From Lingula anatina (Eukaryota; Brachiopoda; Lingulata; Lingulida; Lingulidae), in contig NW_019775180.1 in assembly GCF_001039355.2 (NCBI RefSeq), positions 523,291-555,950 of the forward strand: a stretch of DNA of 32,660 nucleotides, written 5' to 3'. Under the pieces are notes generated by a model. That model searched no databases, had not been told where the DNA came from, and was given only the letters and a program-made list of their open reading frames with translations. Position numbers and translations under genes: made by a program. Shown piece after piece: positions 1-11,915 of the stretch (its first letter is position 1; every line of letters begins with the position of its first letter).

Positions 1-97
1 TTTTTTTTGTGCAAACCGTGCCATACATTATTATGGAATATTAACATTGTAATTTTGAGATGTTTAAATGGTTTGAGAATGGCAGAGTAGGCATTAC

Positions 98-3000
98 CGT
101 TTTTTATCTTCATCAGAGAACTCTTCTAGGGGAGATTCTTTCCCTTTCTTCTTGCTTGCCGCCTCATACAGTGTCTAGATTCAAAATAACACACGCTAGT
201 ATATAGTTATTTACTAACTACTTCAACACAAAAGAAAAGTCAATATAAAAAATCAAGCAGATTTCCAATGTCCCCAAATTAAACTTGAAATATTTTTCTT
301 CATTTTTAGCATATCACACTTCAACTAGAAAAGTAAAAAAATTGTGGATTCCCTGGTACTCCAAGCTGCGTGCATTTCTCTTAGTGCTATAGACATACGA
401 TAGGTCAGCCAATCCATATTCCAATTACCAAGCCATCTTACATTTATAGTGTTTTTTAAATAGTATTTACCTGCATTTTTTCATTGTAGAAGGCTACGAT
501 GTTATCCACTATCTTCAGTTTCATCATAATCATGGTAAGTGACCAGGCGGATGACAGACTGGGGACATTTTTCGGGTGGTTAACACTGTCCAAATAGACG
601 CTAAACAGTTCTATGAGATGTCGGCCTGGAATAAAATCAAAATAAACCCAAATGTATGTGTTTTGTTGATTCAGTCATGTAAGTTTTCGCTGTTATAAAA
701 ATGCACTTTAAACTGCTGACCGAAAGCAATGAGGAGCAACTGAACCGGTCTGGAACAGTTTGCAGACCAGACGATGAAATATTGGAGGTAATATAGCGAA
801 TAGTGCAGTGTCTCACCAGAAAGGGCAGACCCATCCGCATATCCATATATAGGTCGAATTTTCTGTGCCATGACATCTAGGAATTTATCCAGTTCTTTGG
901 TAAACTTGGGACTGATTTTGTCGGCATGTTTCGCGATATCCTCCACCACGTCTTCTGGTCCTGGGCAGGGAAGGCAGAAAGCATCCACAGAGCAGAACGC
1001 CGAGACCAGGGCCTCTGCCGTCCTATCTTCTTCGGTCAACTCGTCCTCCGCCGTGTCTCGGCCACACACCTAAGACGATTCACGATCAATAATTTGAAAG
1101 CTACTTATGTGTCTTCAATCCGGTATTTTTTTTAATCTCAAGCAGTTTTTTGTATGGGGGGTGGGGGATACAAGGTTATGCGACTTTAACTTGGAATCAG
1201 ACGGTCCGAAACTGTCTTAGTCTCTCTATTTATCGCACTTTAAAACTAAAAACAACTGAAAAAGCACAAAACAGAATGGAATTACATACATCAATATAGA
1301 TATATAACGTATATACATGTTTAAAACTCACACACACACACAATACTCACATACATACCCCCACGCACACGAACACGTGTATATACAGTGGCACACATTC
1401 GTTAACGAAGACCCATACAAGGGAAAACATATGCGAATCTAGTTACTCCTTACACCAGATCGAACTACTCACCACTCTTAAGAAGTAATCGCTTGCTGAT
1501 AACTCTTCCTTTGTTGACGGTAAAATCAACTTTTTGTCGACGTCGCGGCACAGCCAAATGAAATCAGGCATGTGAGAACGGAACTCTTTCAAATCAGTAA
1601 CGACCTGTCCCTCTTGTATGCTGAGATTCTTTGCAAGCGTTGTGAGAAATCTGGAAAATAAGAAAAATAGACGTGAGTGTATAAATATATGTATAAATAC
1701 ATGTATGTAGTCGAAAAGTCCCTTCAATTTCTCCAATACATGAACGTAGCAGTGGTTATTGACACGCACCTATCAGCGCTAAAAAGCAAGTAGGAGATTA
1801 GTATATTCATTTGATGTTTTTCACATTTATACTTATTTAACATTTTACCAAGATTACTTTCGTGACTAAGAATTCTTCACATTGAGTACAAGTCATAGAA
1901 CATTGCGGTGTTTACAGAGAAAAGGCATAAAGCGTAATGTAACCGACGACAAAAGGTGAATTTTATTTTGACTCGTGTGAAAATGTGCTCTATATGGCAT
2001 TTATGTCTTCTCCATCCCAGTGTACCACAAACTTTCATGATCCTATTCACAACAAGAAAGAAGGCAGTAAAGAAAATCGATTGTTCGAGATTTGGCCAAA
2101 CAATGCCGCTTTTCGTTTTTAGACCGATTTTGTCTATAACAGCGCACAGATATTAGTATGTAACCTTAATTATAACACTTACTTTACCTATTTGCACTTG
2201 CCCAAGCTGTGACGAAGTGTGTTTACGAGTAAAAAATAATACCCCCACTACCAATAAAGGCGTAGAAAATTACATCTCTAACAATATAATACAAGTAAAT
2301 CTCAACACATGTAAATTCGCAGGCAGTAATATCCTCTCATCTTCCACAAGAACGCGGCCCTGTCAGTTTATTGGTAAATTTATATTGCAAAACAAGAACT
2401 TACTTCAGTTTGTTCAGATCCTTTTTCGATGGGACTCCCAGGGTGTTGTAGACGACGACAGAGCTGATCAACAGGGTGGATAACAATAGCCCAGCATCGT
2501 CTTCAAAATCTAGAAAATACCATTATTTATCTCACATAAATATTGCATTGTAAGTAACAACAGATATACCTGTCACACTTTGGAATTTTGTTGCTGACAA
2601 ATCAGGTTATTTCAGACAAACCAAACTTTTTAAATTAATTAGATTTGACAAAATGGTGTTGTTAAGAAAGGTCAAAAATCGATACAATCTATAGCATGCA
2701 GATTTAACATTTTATAGTAATATTTATGTGGCTTTACAGTAAACGGGGTCGGTAGTACAGTATATGCGTATCTGTAACTTGATATCATGCATTCAAAGTG
2801 ATTTTTCTAGCCTACAATCGATCTTCTAACTCAGGCCTGTTGAACTCAAATATGTTTTTAACTCTTTTAATTTAGATTAAGCCTAGTCATGCATTCAACG
2901 TTAAAATGAAAAGGAGAAGCAGCATGCATGTCTATATACCGGTAGCAATAAGATGTATGGCAGATATGGCATATAAAATTTCCTTTACCTTTAAGCAACA

Positions 3001-4335
3001 AACTTTAAGAAATCATTCATTGAATATTAGTTTACACGCCATGCCCAAAGGTTTTAGTGGTAAGAAGTCCCAATCATACGTTTTACTGACATAGTACGGT
3101 ATACATGTACTACACACCTGTACATGTACATGCAACACACATTTGCTTAAGAACGATCGAAATGCGCCTTACTAATCCAAATGCCCAGTACAGGTATTAA
3201 GATAAAGAACTGCACGGATAGCATCCTCACCCGAGGCATCAAAACAATAAAGGTGACAACTACTAACTGCTGATTATAGAAATTTACTTTTTTATTTTTA
3301 AGTTCATAACACAGCTGATTTTATATAATTTGTGGGTGTCGATTTACCTTGTAGACACATATGTGAGTCAGGTTTCTGCATTTATTATATGCCTTGATTT
3401 TCCGGTTCTCCAAACAATTGGCTTGTTTAAATGTCTCTTAAAGTTACGAAATAAATGACCCCCCCTCCTCCCGAAAAAATAGTCAAACGTGGAAAAGAAA
3501 TTCTGGCAATCATCTTATGGCTTTTAGCTATCTTTTGGAAAAATTAACTATGGTCTTAAAAGACAGAATGCAGTTGCGCGGTAAAATAAAATATAAGTAA
3601 ATAAAATGGTCAACGAAATTCGAAACTCCACAAAATGATTTCTCTCTTACGAATCCTCCCGCACGAAAATGCAGCAGTATTGAAGTAGCAAAGAAGCATT
3701 AACGAAGTAGTGGTGTGGTGCATATTTGCAGTAGAAATGCAGTATAGCCTACTGCAATTCTACTCCAAAAAGTACATAGGTTTGTACAGAGAGGAGCATT
3801 AATACAGTAGAATAGCAGCACGATAGAAGCATGTTTCAAATATGCTAATTAGCTCCCAAATCGAAGCAGATTTGAGGCATGTTTGCAGTATGATTACAGT
3901 AGTCTACGCTGGAGTATCTACTGCGCTAGCTTACTGACTGAATATTTCTATAGGTTAATTGCATCAAAAACACGCACGCGCACAAACACACACAAGAGGT
4001 GAACAAATAAACAAACAAAAAATTAATCAAATATTAAACGATACAAGATACACTGCACCCCTCCCCACACCACACACACACATACGCAAGACATTACCTA
4101 AATTCACGTGCAGTAAAACCACTGTGACGTCATCACTCTTAAGAACGCTGGTGGCCAGCCATGCTCCACAAGGTTTGGTTGTCTGAACCATGAACTCGGC
4201 TGACACCGTGAACGCTTTGGAAGAACCAAGAAGTCTGTGAATATAAATTACATTCAGATTCAAGACATTTTGCTATTTTTAATTAAGATTAAAAAAAAAA
4301 GTTTTTCGCGTGTGTGTGTGTGTGCGTGTGTGTGT

Positions 4336-4400
<65 letters not shown>

Positions 4401-5358
4401 TGAAAGTTGCATCATTTGTAAATAAATTGTCATACAGTATGAACAGCTCAACGCCGTGCTCAAACGCGACTTTTCATAAACATGAAAATATGACGCGCTT
4501 ATCATATTCCTTGCAAAATTCATCACCCACGATAGGCCTATATCATTTTACACTGTAGTGTAATTTTACCACAAGGCAAATTTTTCTACCGACTGATGTC
4601 GGGGATGTGAGAAGTAACAAACGGCACAGTCAGTCCGTATCAAGTGATTGAAGAGACAGGAGGCAAACTGGCGGGTTCTCTACTAGACAGACTGTTCATG
4701 ATGTAGCGCACTTTCGAACACTTTTTCTGGTGGCTGACCAGGCCAATTCCAGAGAGGCAAACGCGACACCATTTCTCACATGTACATGTATATGTTGCTG
4801 AAGGGACTGCTCGAGTTTCCTCCCTTCTCTTCGCCCCTATTGCTTCAAATTCAGCATTCAGCTTTGTGTTGCCAGTTTCCACCGCCTGTCCACAAACAAT
4901 CCTCCTTTTTTTCGTTTTTCAGAATTCCACTAGGATCAACCTTATCATTTAATATATTTGAGGAAATTCCAGAAAACGCACTGCTTCACTTACTATGACC
5001 ATGTTGTGAAGAGTGTGACAAAAAATTAAATAAATAAATTGCAGGATTTCAACAGAATAAAACAAAAATTCAGGTTTTTGTGATTTACTTACCTGGACAC
5101 TACATACGCCTTTCCTGTCATGGGTTCCCCACAGACAGCCATCACACAGACCGGGCCCTCTATACCACCTATCAACTCGGCCGCTTTTTCGATCAGATTT
5201 AACTGTCGTCTTCTCTCCCCCACCACGTCCAGGACTGATCCTTTCTCGGGGTTGTACAGGAAATCATTGGGTAAAATCAACGGAATGGACAACTGCGGAC
5301 AGTCTTTATTGAAGGGCTCCACGCGGAATCCTCGTTTTCGCAGCTCCGAACTGGCCAT
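98..5358 (-). CDS. Guanylate-binding protein (GBP)-like large GTPase, 3'-partial
   Basis: Seven exons read on the minus strand: 5358-5093, 4234-4098, 2509-2404, 1650-1473, 1069-817, 625-471 and 174-98. All have GT/AG borders and compatible phases, giving at least 390 residues; the gene runs off the left edge. The order matches GBPs: an N-terminal LG domain with P-loop GEPMTGKA (residues 77-84), a switch-I-like VQTTKPCGAW, the segment SSVVVYNTLG (GBPs have a similar STFVYNSMG), then FIWLCRD (GBP TLRD guanine-specificity motif). The beginning of the helical domain follows (YLDSVNHPKNVPSLSSAW, like GBP YVNAISSGDLPCMENAV). GBPs are dynamin-superfamily GTPases acting on pathogen membranes in vertebrates; the role here is unknown. 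Two oddities stand out: the P-loop Ser is Ala, and the DTEG switch-II motif is replaced by HVNL, so GTP hydrolysis may be lost. The ATG at 5358 directly follows a CAG, so a 5'UTR intron is possible. Exon 174-98 is the least certain. Confidence 0.85.
4309..4398. repeat. (TG)n-(AG)n microsatellite
   Basis: About 42 bp of TG with a few interruptions is followed by 48 bp of pure AG. It lies in intron 1 of the GBP-like gene and creates spurious low-complexity reading frames on both strands. Confidence 0.97.
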
Positions 5359-5846
5359 CTGAGCGACGATTTGCCTGCGATTTACCCCGTATTTTACTTA
5401 TCAGATGGCACGGTAATTTTCACTTATTTTTGGAATTTGATATAGACCTACTTCATCCAAAGTTGAATAATGTGGAATATCACGCTGTCTCCATAGCTTG
5501 CTATTATACGGGCAAACAGACGTAGTCCAACTTTCCCCCCAGCTTGGTAATATAGATCTACACAGGTGGCTGTAGGGTCTAATCAGGCGACGTCCACTCA
5601 TCAAAGCACTATATTGATTATGCAATCTTAAATCTCCTTTGTTTGCACCGGGGAATCGAAATCGAGGGAATCGATATTTATATGATTGATCGGTTGTTCT
5701 TTGAAGATCAGCTGAGGCTTGGGCTTAGTAGTATTGGGCGATAAAGGGCATTGTTTTGTAGTGTATCGAATTCCAATTAACAAGTGTTTGAACAGAATCA
5801 CAGCCTGTGATTTTGATCTTAAATATCTTAATTTTTGCAGATGCAG
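5359..5846. other. Upstream region of the GBP-like gene, no gene seen
   Basis: This stretch lies 5' of the minus-strand GBP-like start and ends at the target duplication of the MITE. I see no convincing TATA box. The sequence just before the ATG (CAG next to the start, read on the minus strand) could be a splice acceptor, so the true promoter may lie further right. Confidence 0.4.
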
Positions 5847-5854
5847 GGTTTTGC

Positions 5855-6529
5855 CACCCTGAGCTTCAGAGATAACTTGACACTAACCTCTTCACTATAG
5901 CCTATCTTCATCGTGTCAAGTTACCTCTGACCACATTCGATTGCCCCCGCTGCCCGCCAATCAAATTTAAAGCCCGCACTCAATGACTCATTGAACGATC
6001 TAGCCAATGAACGCGAACGAGTCAAAGCGCGCTTTGTTCAAATCCGGACCAATCAAAGGTAAGGCTGAATATCAGGGACTTGCCGTAACCTGTGGGCAGC
6101 ACGCAAAATACATCATCCCTCAGTAGATAATGATGCAGGGCCTCAAACTGCTCTGGTTTCAATTCCGATATACTCATATTTTGCAAAGAATCAAGAGATA
6201 ACTTAACACATTATTTTACGTAGTCACTCGTAGGAGACGCCATGCTTTCTTTGTGTACGGTTATGCACTCGGAACTACATGTACTCGGATGTCTCCGCAC
6301 TCGACAATAACTTTGTTGTTAGTATGGAGCTTGCGGAATCAGCCGAGGATTACCGATCGACGGTCAACCAATCAGCGTTTTCACCAAACTTTGGTGAAAA
6401 ATTTTGAAACTTGGATTCGATTGGCTTATATAAACTAGGTCAAACTATTTTCGTCAGAGGTAACTTGACACGATGAAGATAGGCTATTGTGAAGAGGTTA
6501 GTGTCAAGTTATCTCTGAAGCTCAGGGTG
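5855..6529. mobile_element. hAT-like MITE (675 bp) with long terminal inverted repeats
   Basis: The left end, starting CACCCTGAGCTTCAGAG, is repeated in inverse orientation at the right end (5855-5930 against 6454-6529, about 75 bp, nearly perfect). It is flanked by a perfect 8-bp direct duplication GGTTTTGC at 5847-5854 and 6530-6537. An 8-bp duplication is typical of hAT and P superfamily transposases. No transposase is encoded, so the element is non-autonomous. Its interior holds a fragment of a RecQ-like helicase exon on the minus strand. Confidence 0.9.
6067..6177 (-). pseudogene. RecQ-like helicase exon fragment captured inside the MITE
   Basis: Read on the minus strand from an ATG at 6177, about 37 codons are open and contain KPEQFEALHHYLL followed by VFCVLPTGYGKSLIF. 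This matches the start of RecQ-type helicase domains: motif 0 with its Gln, then motif I (Walker A, here TGYGKS). No further helicase motifs follow, and the frame then enters sequence with no helicase similarity. The fragment lies wholly within the terminal inverted repeats of the MITE, so it looks like a transduplicated gene piece or the remnant of a larger parent transposon that encodes a RecQ-like protein. Confidence 0.75.
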
Positions 6530-6536
6530 GGTTTTG

Positions 6537-6569
<33 letters not shown>

Positions 6570-6598
6570 CCTCTATCTCTGTGTGTGTGTATGTGTGG
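6537..6598. repeat. (CT)n-(GT)n microsatellite
   Basis: An interrupted CT run passes into a short GT run, immediately right of the MITE target duplication. Confidence 0.9.
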
Positions 6599-6694
6599 TA
6601 GTTTGTGAATATGTGCTTTGTTGCCATTCAATTATATTACAGTGAACACTGATGATCAACGTTTTGCCTTTTAAAATAATTTCAATGTTAAATA

Positions 6695-6711
6695 TATATT
6701 TATTTATTCAT

Positions 6712-6742
<31 letters not shown>

Positions 6743-6744
6743 TT
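6695..6744. repeat. (ATTT)n microsatellite
   Basis: A run of about twelve TTTA/ATTT units, also echoed weakly at 7420-7455 and 13741-13780 at the same place in the other copies of the repeat unit. Confidence 0.95.
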
Positions 6745-6775
6745 AACTATTCATTTATTCTATTCATTCTTACTT

Positions 6776-6900
6776 CGAAAGACGTGCCTTCTGAGGACAC
6801 ACATGTTAACGCAACGTGCTGTAAAGCAACCCGATGCGGTCCTTATCAAGATGGAGAGATAGGCCTACGACGTTTCTTTTCAATCTTGTTTAAATAAAAA
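6776..6900. repeat. Conserved upstream block, copy 1 of 3
   Basis: This block shares order and wording with 7468-7590 and 13787-13915, including GCAACGTGCTGTA, CTTATCAAGATGGA and GTTTCTTTTCA. Copy 1 is the most diverged. It may be a short interspersed element or a duplicated regulatory block; no open frame is shared by all copies. Confidence 0.75.
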
Positions 6901-7467
6901 TACAGTTAGTTTGAGCACATCTTTTCCAACAAGCAAAGATGATATGATATGGGCGAACCTAAAAGAACGAAGGCTATTTTTGTGTGAAATAGCCAGTTTT
7001 TCCAGAAATTATGCACCTTACGTATATGATATAAAACTGAAATGCAAATTCGCGTTCGGACACTTATATTATTGTAATAGTAATCCTTTAGACTGTATCA
7101 AAAGATCATAACAATTTCCGAATGCATGATCAAAATCCGTTTTAATGAATTTTAGCACCACTAAACCCTGGTTGTATTGTCTTTTAACTTTGTAGGGCAC
7201 ATGATAAAAAATATCCACCTTACTTCGGAAATTAATTTGCTTATGAGAAACAAACCGCAACATGCATTTTTTAGCAAATCACCCCCTCATTCCCCCCCTC
7301 TCTCTCTCTCTCTCTCTCCATGTGTATGTGTGCGAACGAGCGCGTATGTATGTATGCGTGCTTTGTGAAAATGATAATTAACGTGTTGATGTATATTATT
7401 AATCCATATGTTAATTAATTTTATGTGTATTTATTTTTTTTCATTTATCTATTCAGTACTCTCAAAT

Positions 7468-7590
7468 CGAAAGACGTGTGTCCTTGTAATTTTGAAAAGG
7501 CACGTGTCTATGCAACGTACTGTAGGAACCAGACACTATGCTTATCAAGATGGACAGATGCAAAGTTTCTTTTCATCCTTGTTTACGTAA
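7468..7590. repeat. Conserved upstream block, copy 2 of 3
   Basis: Very close to copy 3: both contain AAAAGGCACGTGTCT, TGTAGGAACCAGACACT and TTTCTTTTCATCCTTGTTTA. It lies about 1.1 kb upstream of the OLF-A start codon. Confidence 0.85.
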
Positions 7591-8400
7591 ATAATTCAAA
7601 TAGTTGGAGCATAACCAAAGATTATAACCGTTTCTCATGATTTCAGTTTATCTTTGCTAAAAATATAGACAGTGACTAGCACATTCTCAGCTAAACTAAG
7701 AGGTCGGTTCTTCTAGAAGTTTCTCCTGAGGTATGGCCGTAATGAAAAGAACCAAGACTATTTTTGTGTTAAAATACGAAATTTGTCATAAATTAGCTTT
7801 CACAAAATCATGCATCTTACGTACCGGTAAATGTTCGGACACTTATAATGTCGAAATATTGTAATGAAAATCGTTTAGCCAGTATCAAAAGATCATAAAT
7901 TAAATGTGTTCGAATGTGTGATCAAAATTATTTTTAATGAATTTGAGCACCATTAATCCCATATTGCACTTTCATATTGAAGGTCGAGAATAAATGCTTA
8001 AGTAAGCGCTAGCTCGACCCTTTTCTGCTGACCCTTTTCAAATTTATATTGTTTTGTTTTACGTCAGTTTTTTAATAAATCATTCAATAAAAGTTTCGGA
8101 TCTAGTTTGTCTTATCCAAGATTTGCGATGTGCTCCTAAATACATATTTATTCAAGTATTCAAATTGAAGACCAGCTTTAACAGTTTTCTTTCAAAATAA
8201 AGATGCTCTAACATTATTGAACAGGGTTTCATGTTGATTATATAAAATTGACAACTGGATATTGGATGCAGCAATACAATCTAGTCTAACTTACATGCAA
8301 ACTATTGCTATTACTCTAACGACTTCAAATTTGCATATTTGTAATGAAGCTAGGACTTTTCTCTTTATTGTCTGCTTATTGCAAACCAATAAATACCATT

Positions 8401-8664
8401 TATATCCTCACATAATTTGTGGGCGAACGTACCCTCCCAACCCCTCTATCTCTTTCTGATCGTAGCGAATCACGACTCTAGAAAAAATGGATTGGTCGAT
8501 TTCGTTTAATTAATTTCTTCTGCGCAAAACGTAAGGTATATAAACCAACGCTTTTTAGATGAGAGGCGCAGTTAGCACTGTTCGTCAAAGACTGCTCGTT
8601 CCGTAGGACGTCATACGCTCTCTTAAGCTGAAGCTGCTGTAAAATTTAAGTCAACGGCAATACC
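8401..8664 (+). promoter_or_regulatory. TATA-type promoter and 5'UTR of OLF-A
   Basis: A TATATAAA box lies at 8537-8544, with GCGCAGTT at 8566-8573 placed about 29 bp downstream where an initiator is expected. The 5'UTR ends TTTAAGTCAACG...ACCATG. The whole segment, from TATATCCTCA at 8401 into the first codons, is clearly homologous to 14691-14933 upstream of the SleB-like gene, which supports it as a functional and duplicated promoter. Confidence 0.8.
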
Positions 8665-10029
8665 ATGAAAAGTTTACCTTTTTCAGTCCTCGTTTCGTTG
8701 GTTGTGGCATTTGCGGTCGCTGTAGCAAATGCTTACAGCGGGGGTCAGGCATTGTTCAAGAAGATGATCGAATTGTTTCACATCAACCACCGCCTTGAAT
8801 ATGTCACGAATCAGATTGCTGAAGACTGTCCGTACTTCTTCGCCAAGAGAGAGCATTATGAAAAGATTAATAAATATGTTGGCAAAAGAGGGCTTGTCGC
8901 TGTAGAAGACAACATCAACCTGGAGCTGCAACTGGCAAAATACTCCCTGAAATTCATGAAACAAGCTCTTTTGGACTGCAGACGAGGTAAGTCCTTTTCG
9001 AAAACTTGGGCGTGCAATTGATATACGACAAAACATACATTGTACATGCCACATTAAACCCTATATTTGTTTCTTGGTTTTGTAAATTTGATCGCATTGG
9101 AAATGTAAACTTTTTTATTTTAATATTATTTAAATATATTTTTTTAATAATTGTATTCAAATTACAAGATGACAGACGATCTTTCAAAATCAAATTGTGG
9201 TTAATTGCTGTACTAAGGGGTTCGTTTATTCTTTGTTACAGCGAACTGTTCTTCGGAAAGCAAAATACGCATAGAAAAATATTCAACCTTATTCCAATAT
9301 ACCACGGCCAGATCTTCTTACTCCGCTTGGATGAAGGATTCTCAACCATTAACTCCTAACGAAGCAAGTAAAGTTTATTTTTTTCGTGGGTTTAACAATG
9401 ACAAAGTGGTAGTGTTCGACACTTTCACAGCTATGAAGCAAGGTACTCAATCTGCGTCATTTACACTTCCCTATTCCTTTGCTGGTACGGGTCATGTCGT
9501 TTATCGGGGCAATGTATACTTTCGTCGAATACATACGCAGAATATCATTAAGTATGATCCCCTGAAAATGAAGACCATAGTGAAACAGGCGAACGATGTG
9601 GATGCGGGAAACACTTGCCGCTATGCCTGGGGCGGTTTCACCACCACTGACTTTGCTGTGGACGAGTACGGACTGTGGCTAGTGTACGGGAACAAACGTA
9701 ACAACTGTTACCTGGTCATCGCCAAGATCAACCCGGACACTCTCGACGTGGAGAAATCGTGGGAGACGACCATTAATATCAAGAGCGTTGGCAACATGTT
9801 CATGAAATGTGGCGTGCTTTACGCCACACATTCTTACTATGCTACTTCAAATTACATCCGCTATACCTATGATACCAACACTGGGAAACAAGAGGCGCTT
9901 TCTTCATCTAAGATCCCTTTTACGCAACCTGGGAAAATCAATTCCATGTTAGATTACAACCCCCATGACGGCCTTCTGTATTATGCTGATAAATATTACG
10001 GATATCTTGCAACTTTTCCAATTGTCTAA
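8665..10029 (+). CDS. Secreted olfactomedin-domain protein (OLF-A)
   Basis: Two exons, 8665-8986 and 9242-10029 (donor GAG/GTAAGT, acceptor TTACAG/CGA), encode 369 residues. A signal peptide covers residues 1-23 (cleavage after VANA). A helical N-terminal region with Cys residues runs to about 107, and the olfactomedin domain fills about 110-369. Diagnostic OLF strings are GTGHVVYRGNVYF, DFAVDEYGLWLVYG, KINPDTLDV, FMKCGVLYATHSYY and DYNPHDGLLYYADKYYGY. OLF domains are Ca-binding five-bladed propellers in secreted glycoproteins that act in adhesion, matrix and, in some invertebrates, humoral immunity; the role here is not shown. The protein lacks the EGF-like domain of its paralogue OLF-B. A TATA promoter sits 121 bp before the start. 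The 3'UTR has AATAAT at 10071 where OLF-B has AATAAA. Confidence 0.93.
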
Positions 10030-10166
10030 TCAGTGTAACAAGATTTCGGCTTCGGACAAGAAAGCCATGAAATAATGAAGTTAAAACTATGGTGTTGTTT
10101 GTCAGAATCTCTCTTTCTCACACGATACCTGTCGGAACGTGCGTTAGTGCGTGTGTACATGTATAT

Positions 10167-10170
<4 letters not shown>

Positions 10171-10206
<36 letters not shown>
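10171..10206. repeat. (TG)n microsatellite in the OLF-A 3' region
   Basis: A pure GT run is located about 140 bp after the stop. OLF-B has a GT run in the equivalent place (23261-23284), so the repeat predates or followed the paralogue duplication in homologous 3' sequence. Confidence 0.95.
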
Positions 10207-10208
<2 letters not shown>

Positions 10209-10299
10209 AATTGGGGACGTGTTGTTCTTTGAGGGTGATTGGTAGATGGGCCTTTGGCTAAAAATACACATTTTGAAAATGACAGATGTCATTTAAGAA

Positions 10300-11915
10300 T
10301 TGTTTGTACATAAACAAACGCAATTTAAAAATCGTCTGAATTATCTTCATCCACCTTGGGCATAGATTTATCCGATGCAATCTAAGTCTGGAGAGGGGTT
10401 TTGGAGTTTTTATTTATTTTTTATTTATTAGATGGGGAGGGGACTATAAAAGTATAAAACGTATCAAAAGAAAATAAGATTGCTGTTGCAGGAAGGCATC
10501 AAAGTCCATAATATGGGCATGTTCGAATGAAGCTACATTAATATGCTGGTCGGGTAATGGGATTTCGGAGAAAGTAATAACTAGCTCGTACACACTGTAC
10601 CTTAAAACAATGTTTTATCTCTGTGAAGGATTTGAAAGTTTAATCCCCCAGGTATACATGTATAAAAGTCGGTAAGCTGGGGAAAAAAGATTCTTGAATG
10701 TGATAGATAAGATTCAGGTGTCATTTAATCTCACACGTCGGAATATAACAGCAGGACATTCAGTTGGCGTCCATTTTGTACAATGTAGATACGAAATGAG
10801 AGGGCGGCTATTTTTACTGTAGTAATTATTTCTGTTTTCATTTTAGGCAGCTAAAAAAATTGAAAATTAATTTAATACCACAAAGACGTCCATTTCGTCT
10901 GCTCTATAGACATTTGCTACTCCACAGACATACTTGCTTTCTGTCTCCTTTCTTTATATTGCTTGATACATAGGGTAATTATAGTGCATGTGCCTTGTCT
11001 GTCCTCTCTGCAGTATCCGAGTTCAACTACAGTCGTACTCACAAATGTACTTTGGATCAAAAAGGTTGTCACACCATTAATTTCACTTGTTTTTGTTTAT
11101 GAATCATCACTGATTTAAAACTGATTTAACAGGGGCGGATCCAGGATTATTTGAAGAGGGGGGGGGGGGTCGGCGGATTCGAAGCCCCCCCTAAATCCCC
11201 CTAAACTGTTTTAAGTAGCATTTTAATCCTATTATCATAACAAACATAACTTACGGTACTGAAAATCTACATATCGAATTAGGTATCAATTTCGTTGTTT
11301 ACTTATTCACTTTCAATATATGCAACTCCTTAATTCTGATATTTTACGGTGATTTCCATAGAGGAAAATATATGCATAGAATTAAAAAGATACCGCCTAA
11401 TGTTACAGCACTCATATATTTTAGCATCAGAATGTGCTCTTTTTAAGTCACGAGTCTAATAGCGATTGTGTCTACGTGTATTTTGCAAAAGTGTCATCCA
11501 CTACTGTTTTCTTTACACTTTAGAATTGTATCCAAATGAATTGCATCTTATTTTGTTTAGGTAACTTTTTAAATATTCAAATACATTGTAAGAGCTGAAC
11601 CTATGCCTGTCGTTTACGTTTAAAATTGTTTAAGGCATCAAAATACACTGTTCATATAGTTGGCCACTCTGATAATGAAAAAAAAGACTTATTTATGATT
11701 CATTTCTTAATGTCCCTGTTAATGTTAAAATGAAGCTTGTTATGTACTCGCTTGGATTAAACCGAGTCAGCGATTACGTGTATTTTTCCACGTTCTCATC
11801 GCACAGAAATGCAATGTTTGAACAATGTTTTTCATTTCGTAATACAAAGGGGATGCAACGTGTCTATGACAGATAAGAGATACATTTGCTTAAAATAATA
11901 ATTTACTCTAGGCTC
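10300..11915. other. Intergenic, no gene recognised
   Basis: AT-rich sequence without a convincing reading frame on either strand. The only distinctive item is a repeat-like word at 11131-11207: GGGGCGGATCCAGGA, then a G-tract and a C-rich partial inverse. I associate this arrangement with ends of interspersed elements in marine invertebrates. Confidence 0.5.
11131..11207. repeat. GGGGCGGATCC... G-tract/C-tract repeat terminus
   Basis: The sequence GGGGCGGATCCAGGA is followed by a run of about 12 G and then GCCCCCCCTAAATCCCCC, giving a short imperfect hairpin. A related GGCGGATTAAGG plus G-tract occurs at 12421-12445. I read both as remnants of one interspersed repeat family. No target duplications were found, so the assignment is tentative. 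Confidence 0.35.

Larger units (their letters stand above)
6660..7975. repeat. Diverged tandem duplication, two ~0.7-0.8 kb units
   Basis: Two units can be followed in the same order: an ATTT-rich stretch, then a ~125-bp conserved block (6776-6900; 7468-7590), then a block containing GTATCAAAAGATCATAA and TTTTAATGAATTT (7089-7160; 7881-7955). Spacing between the units is about 690-790 bp because of internal indels. A third partial unit lies at 13729-14410, upstream of the SleB-like gene. I see no protein coding in these units. Confidence 0.8.

Noticed and set aside
4237-4526. Reading frames through the (TG)n/(AG)n tract on both strands
   Set aside because: Pure microsatellite translation with no conserved motif; lies inside the GBP-like intron 1.
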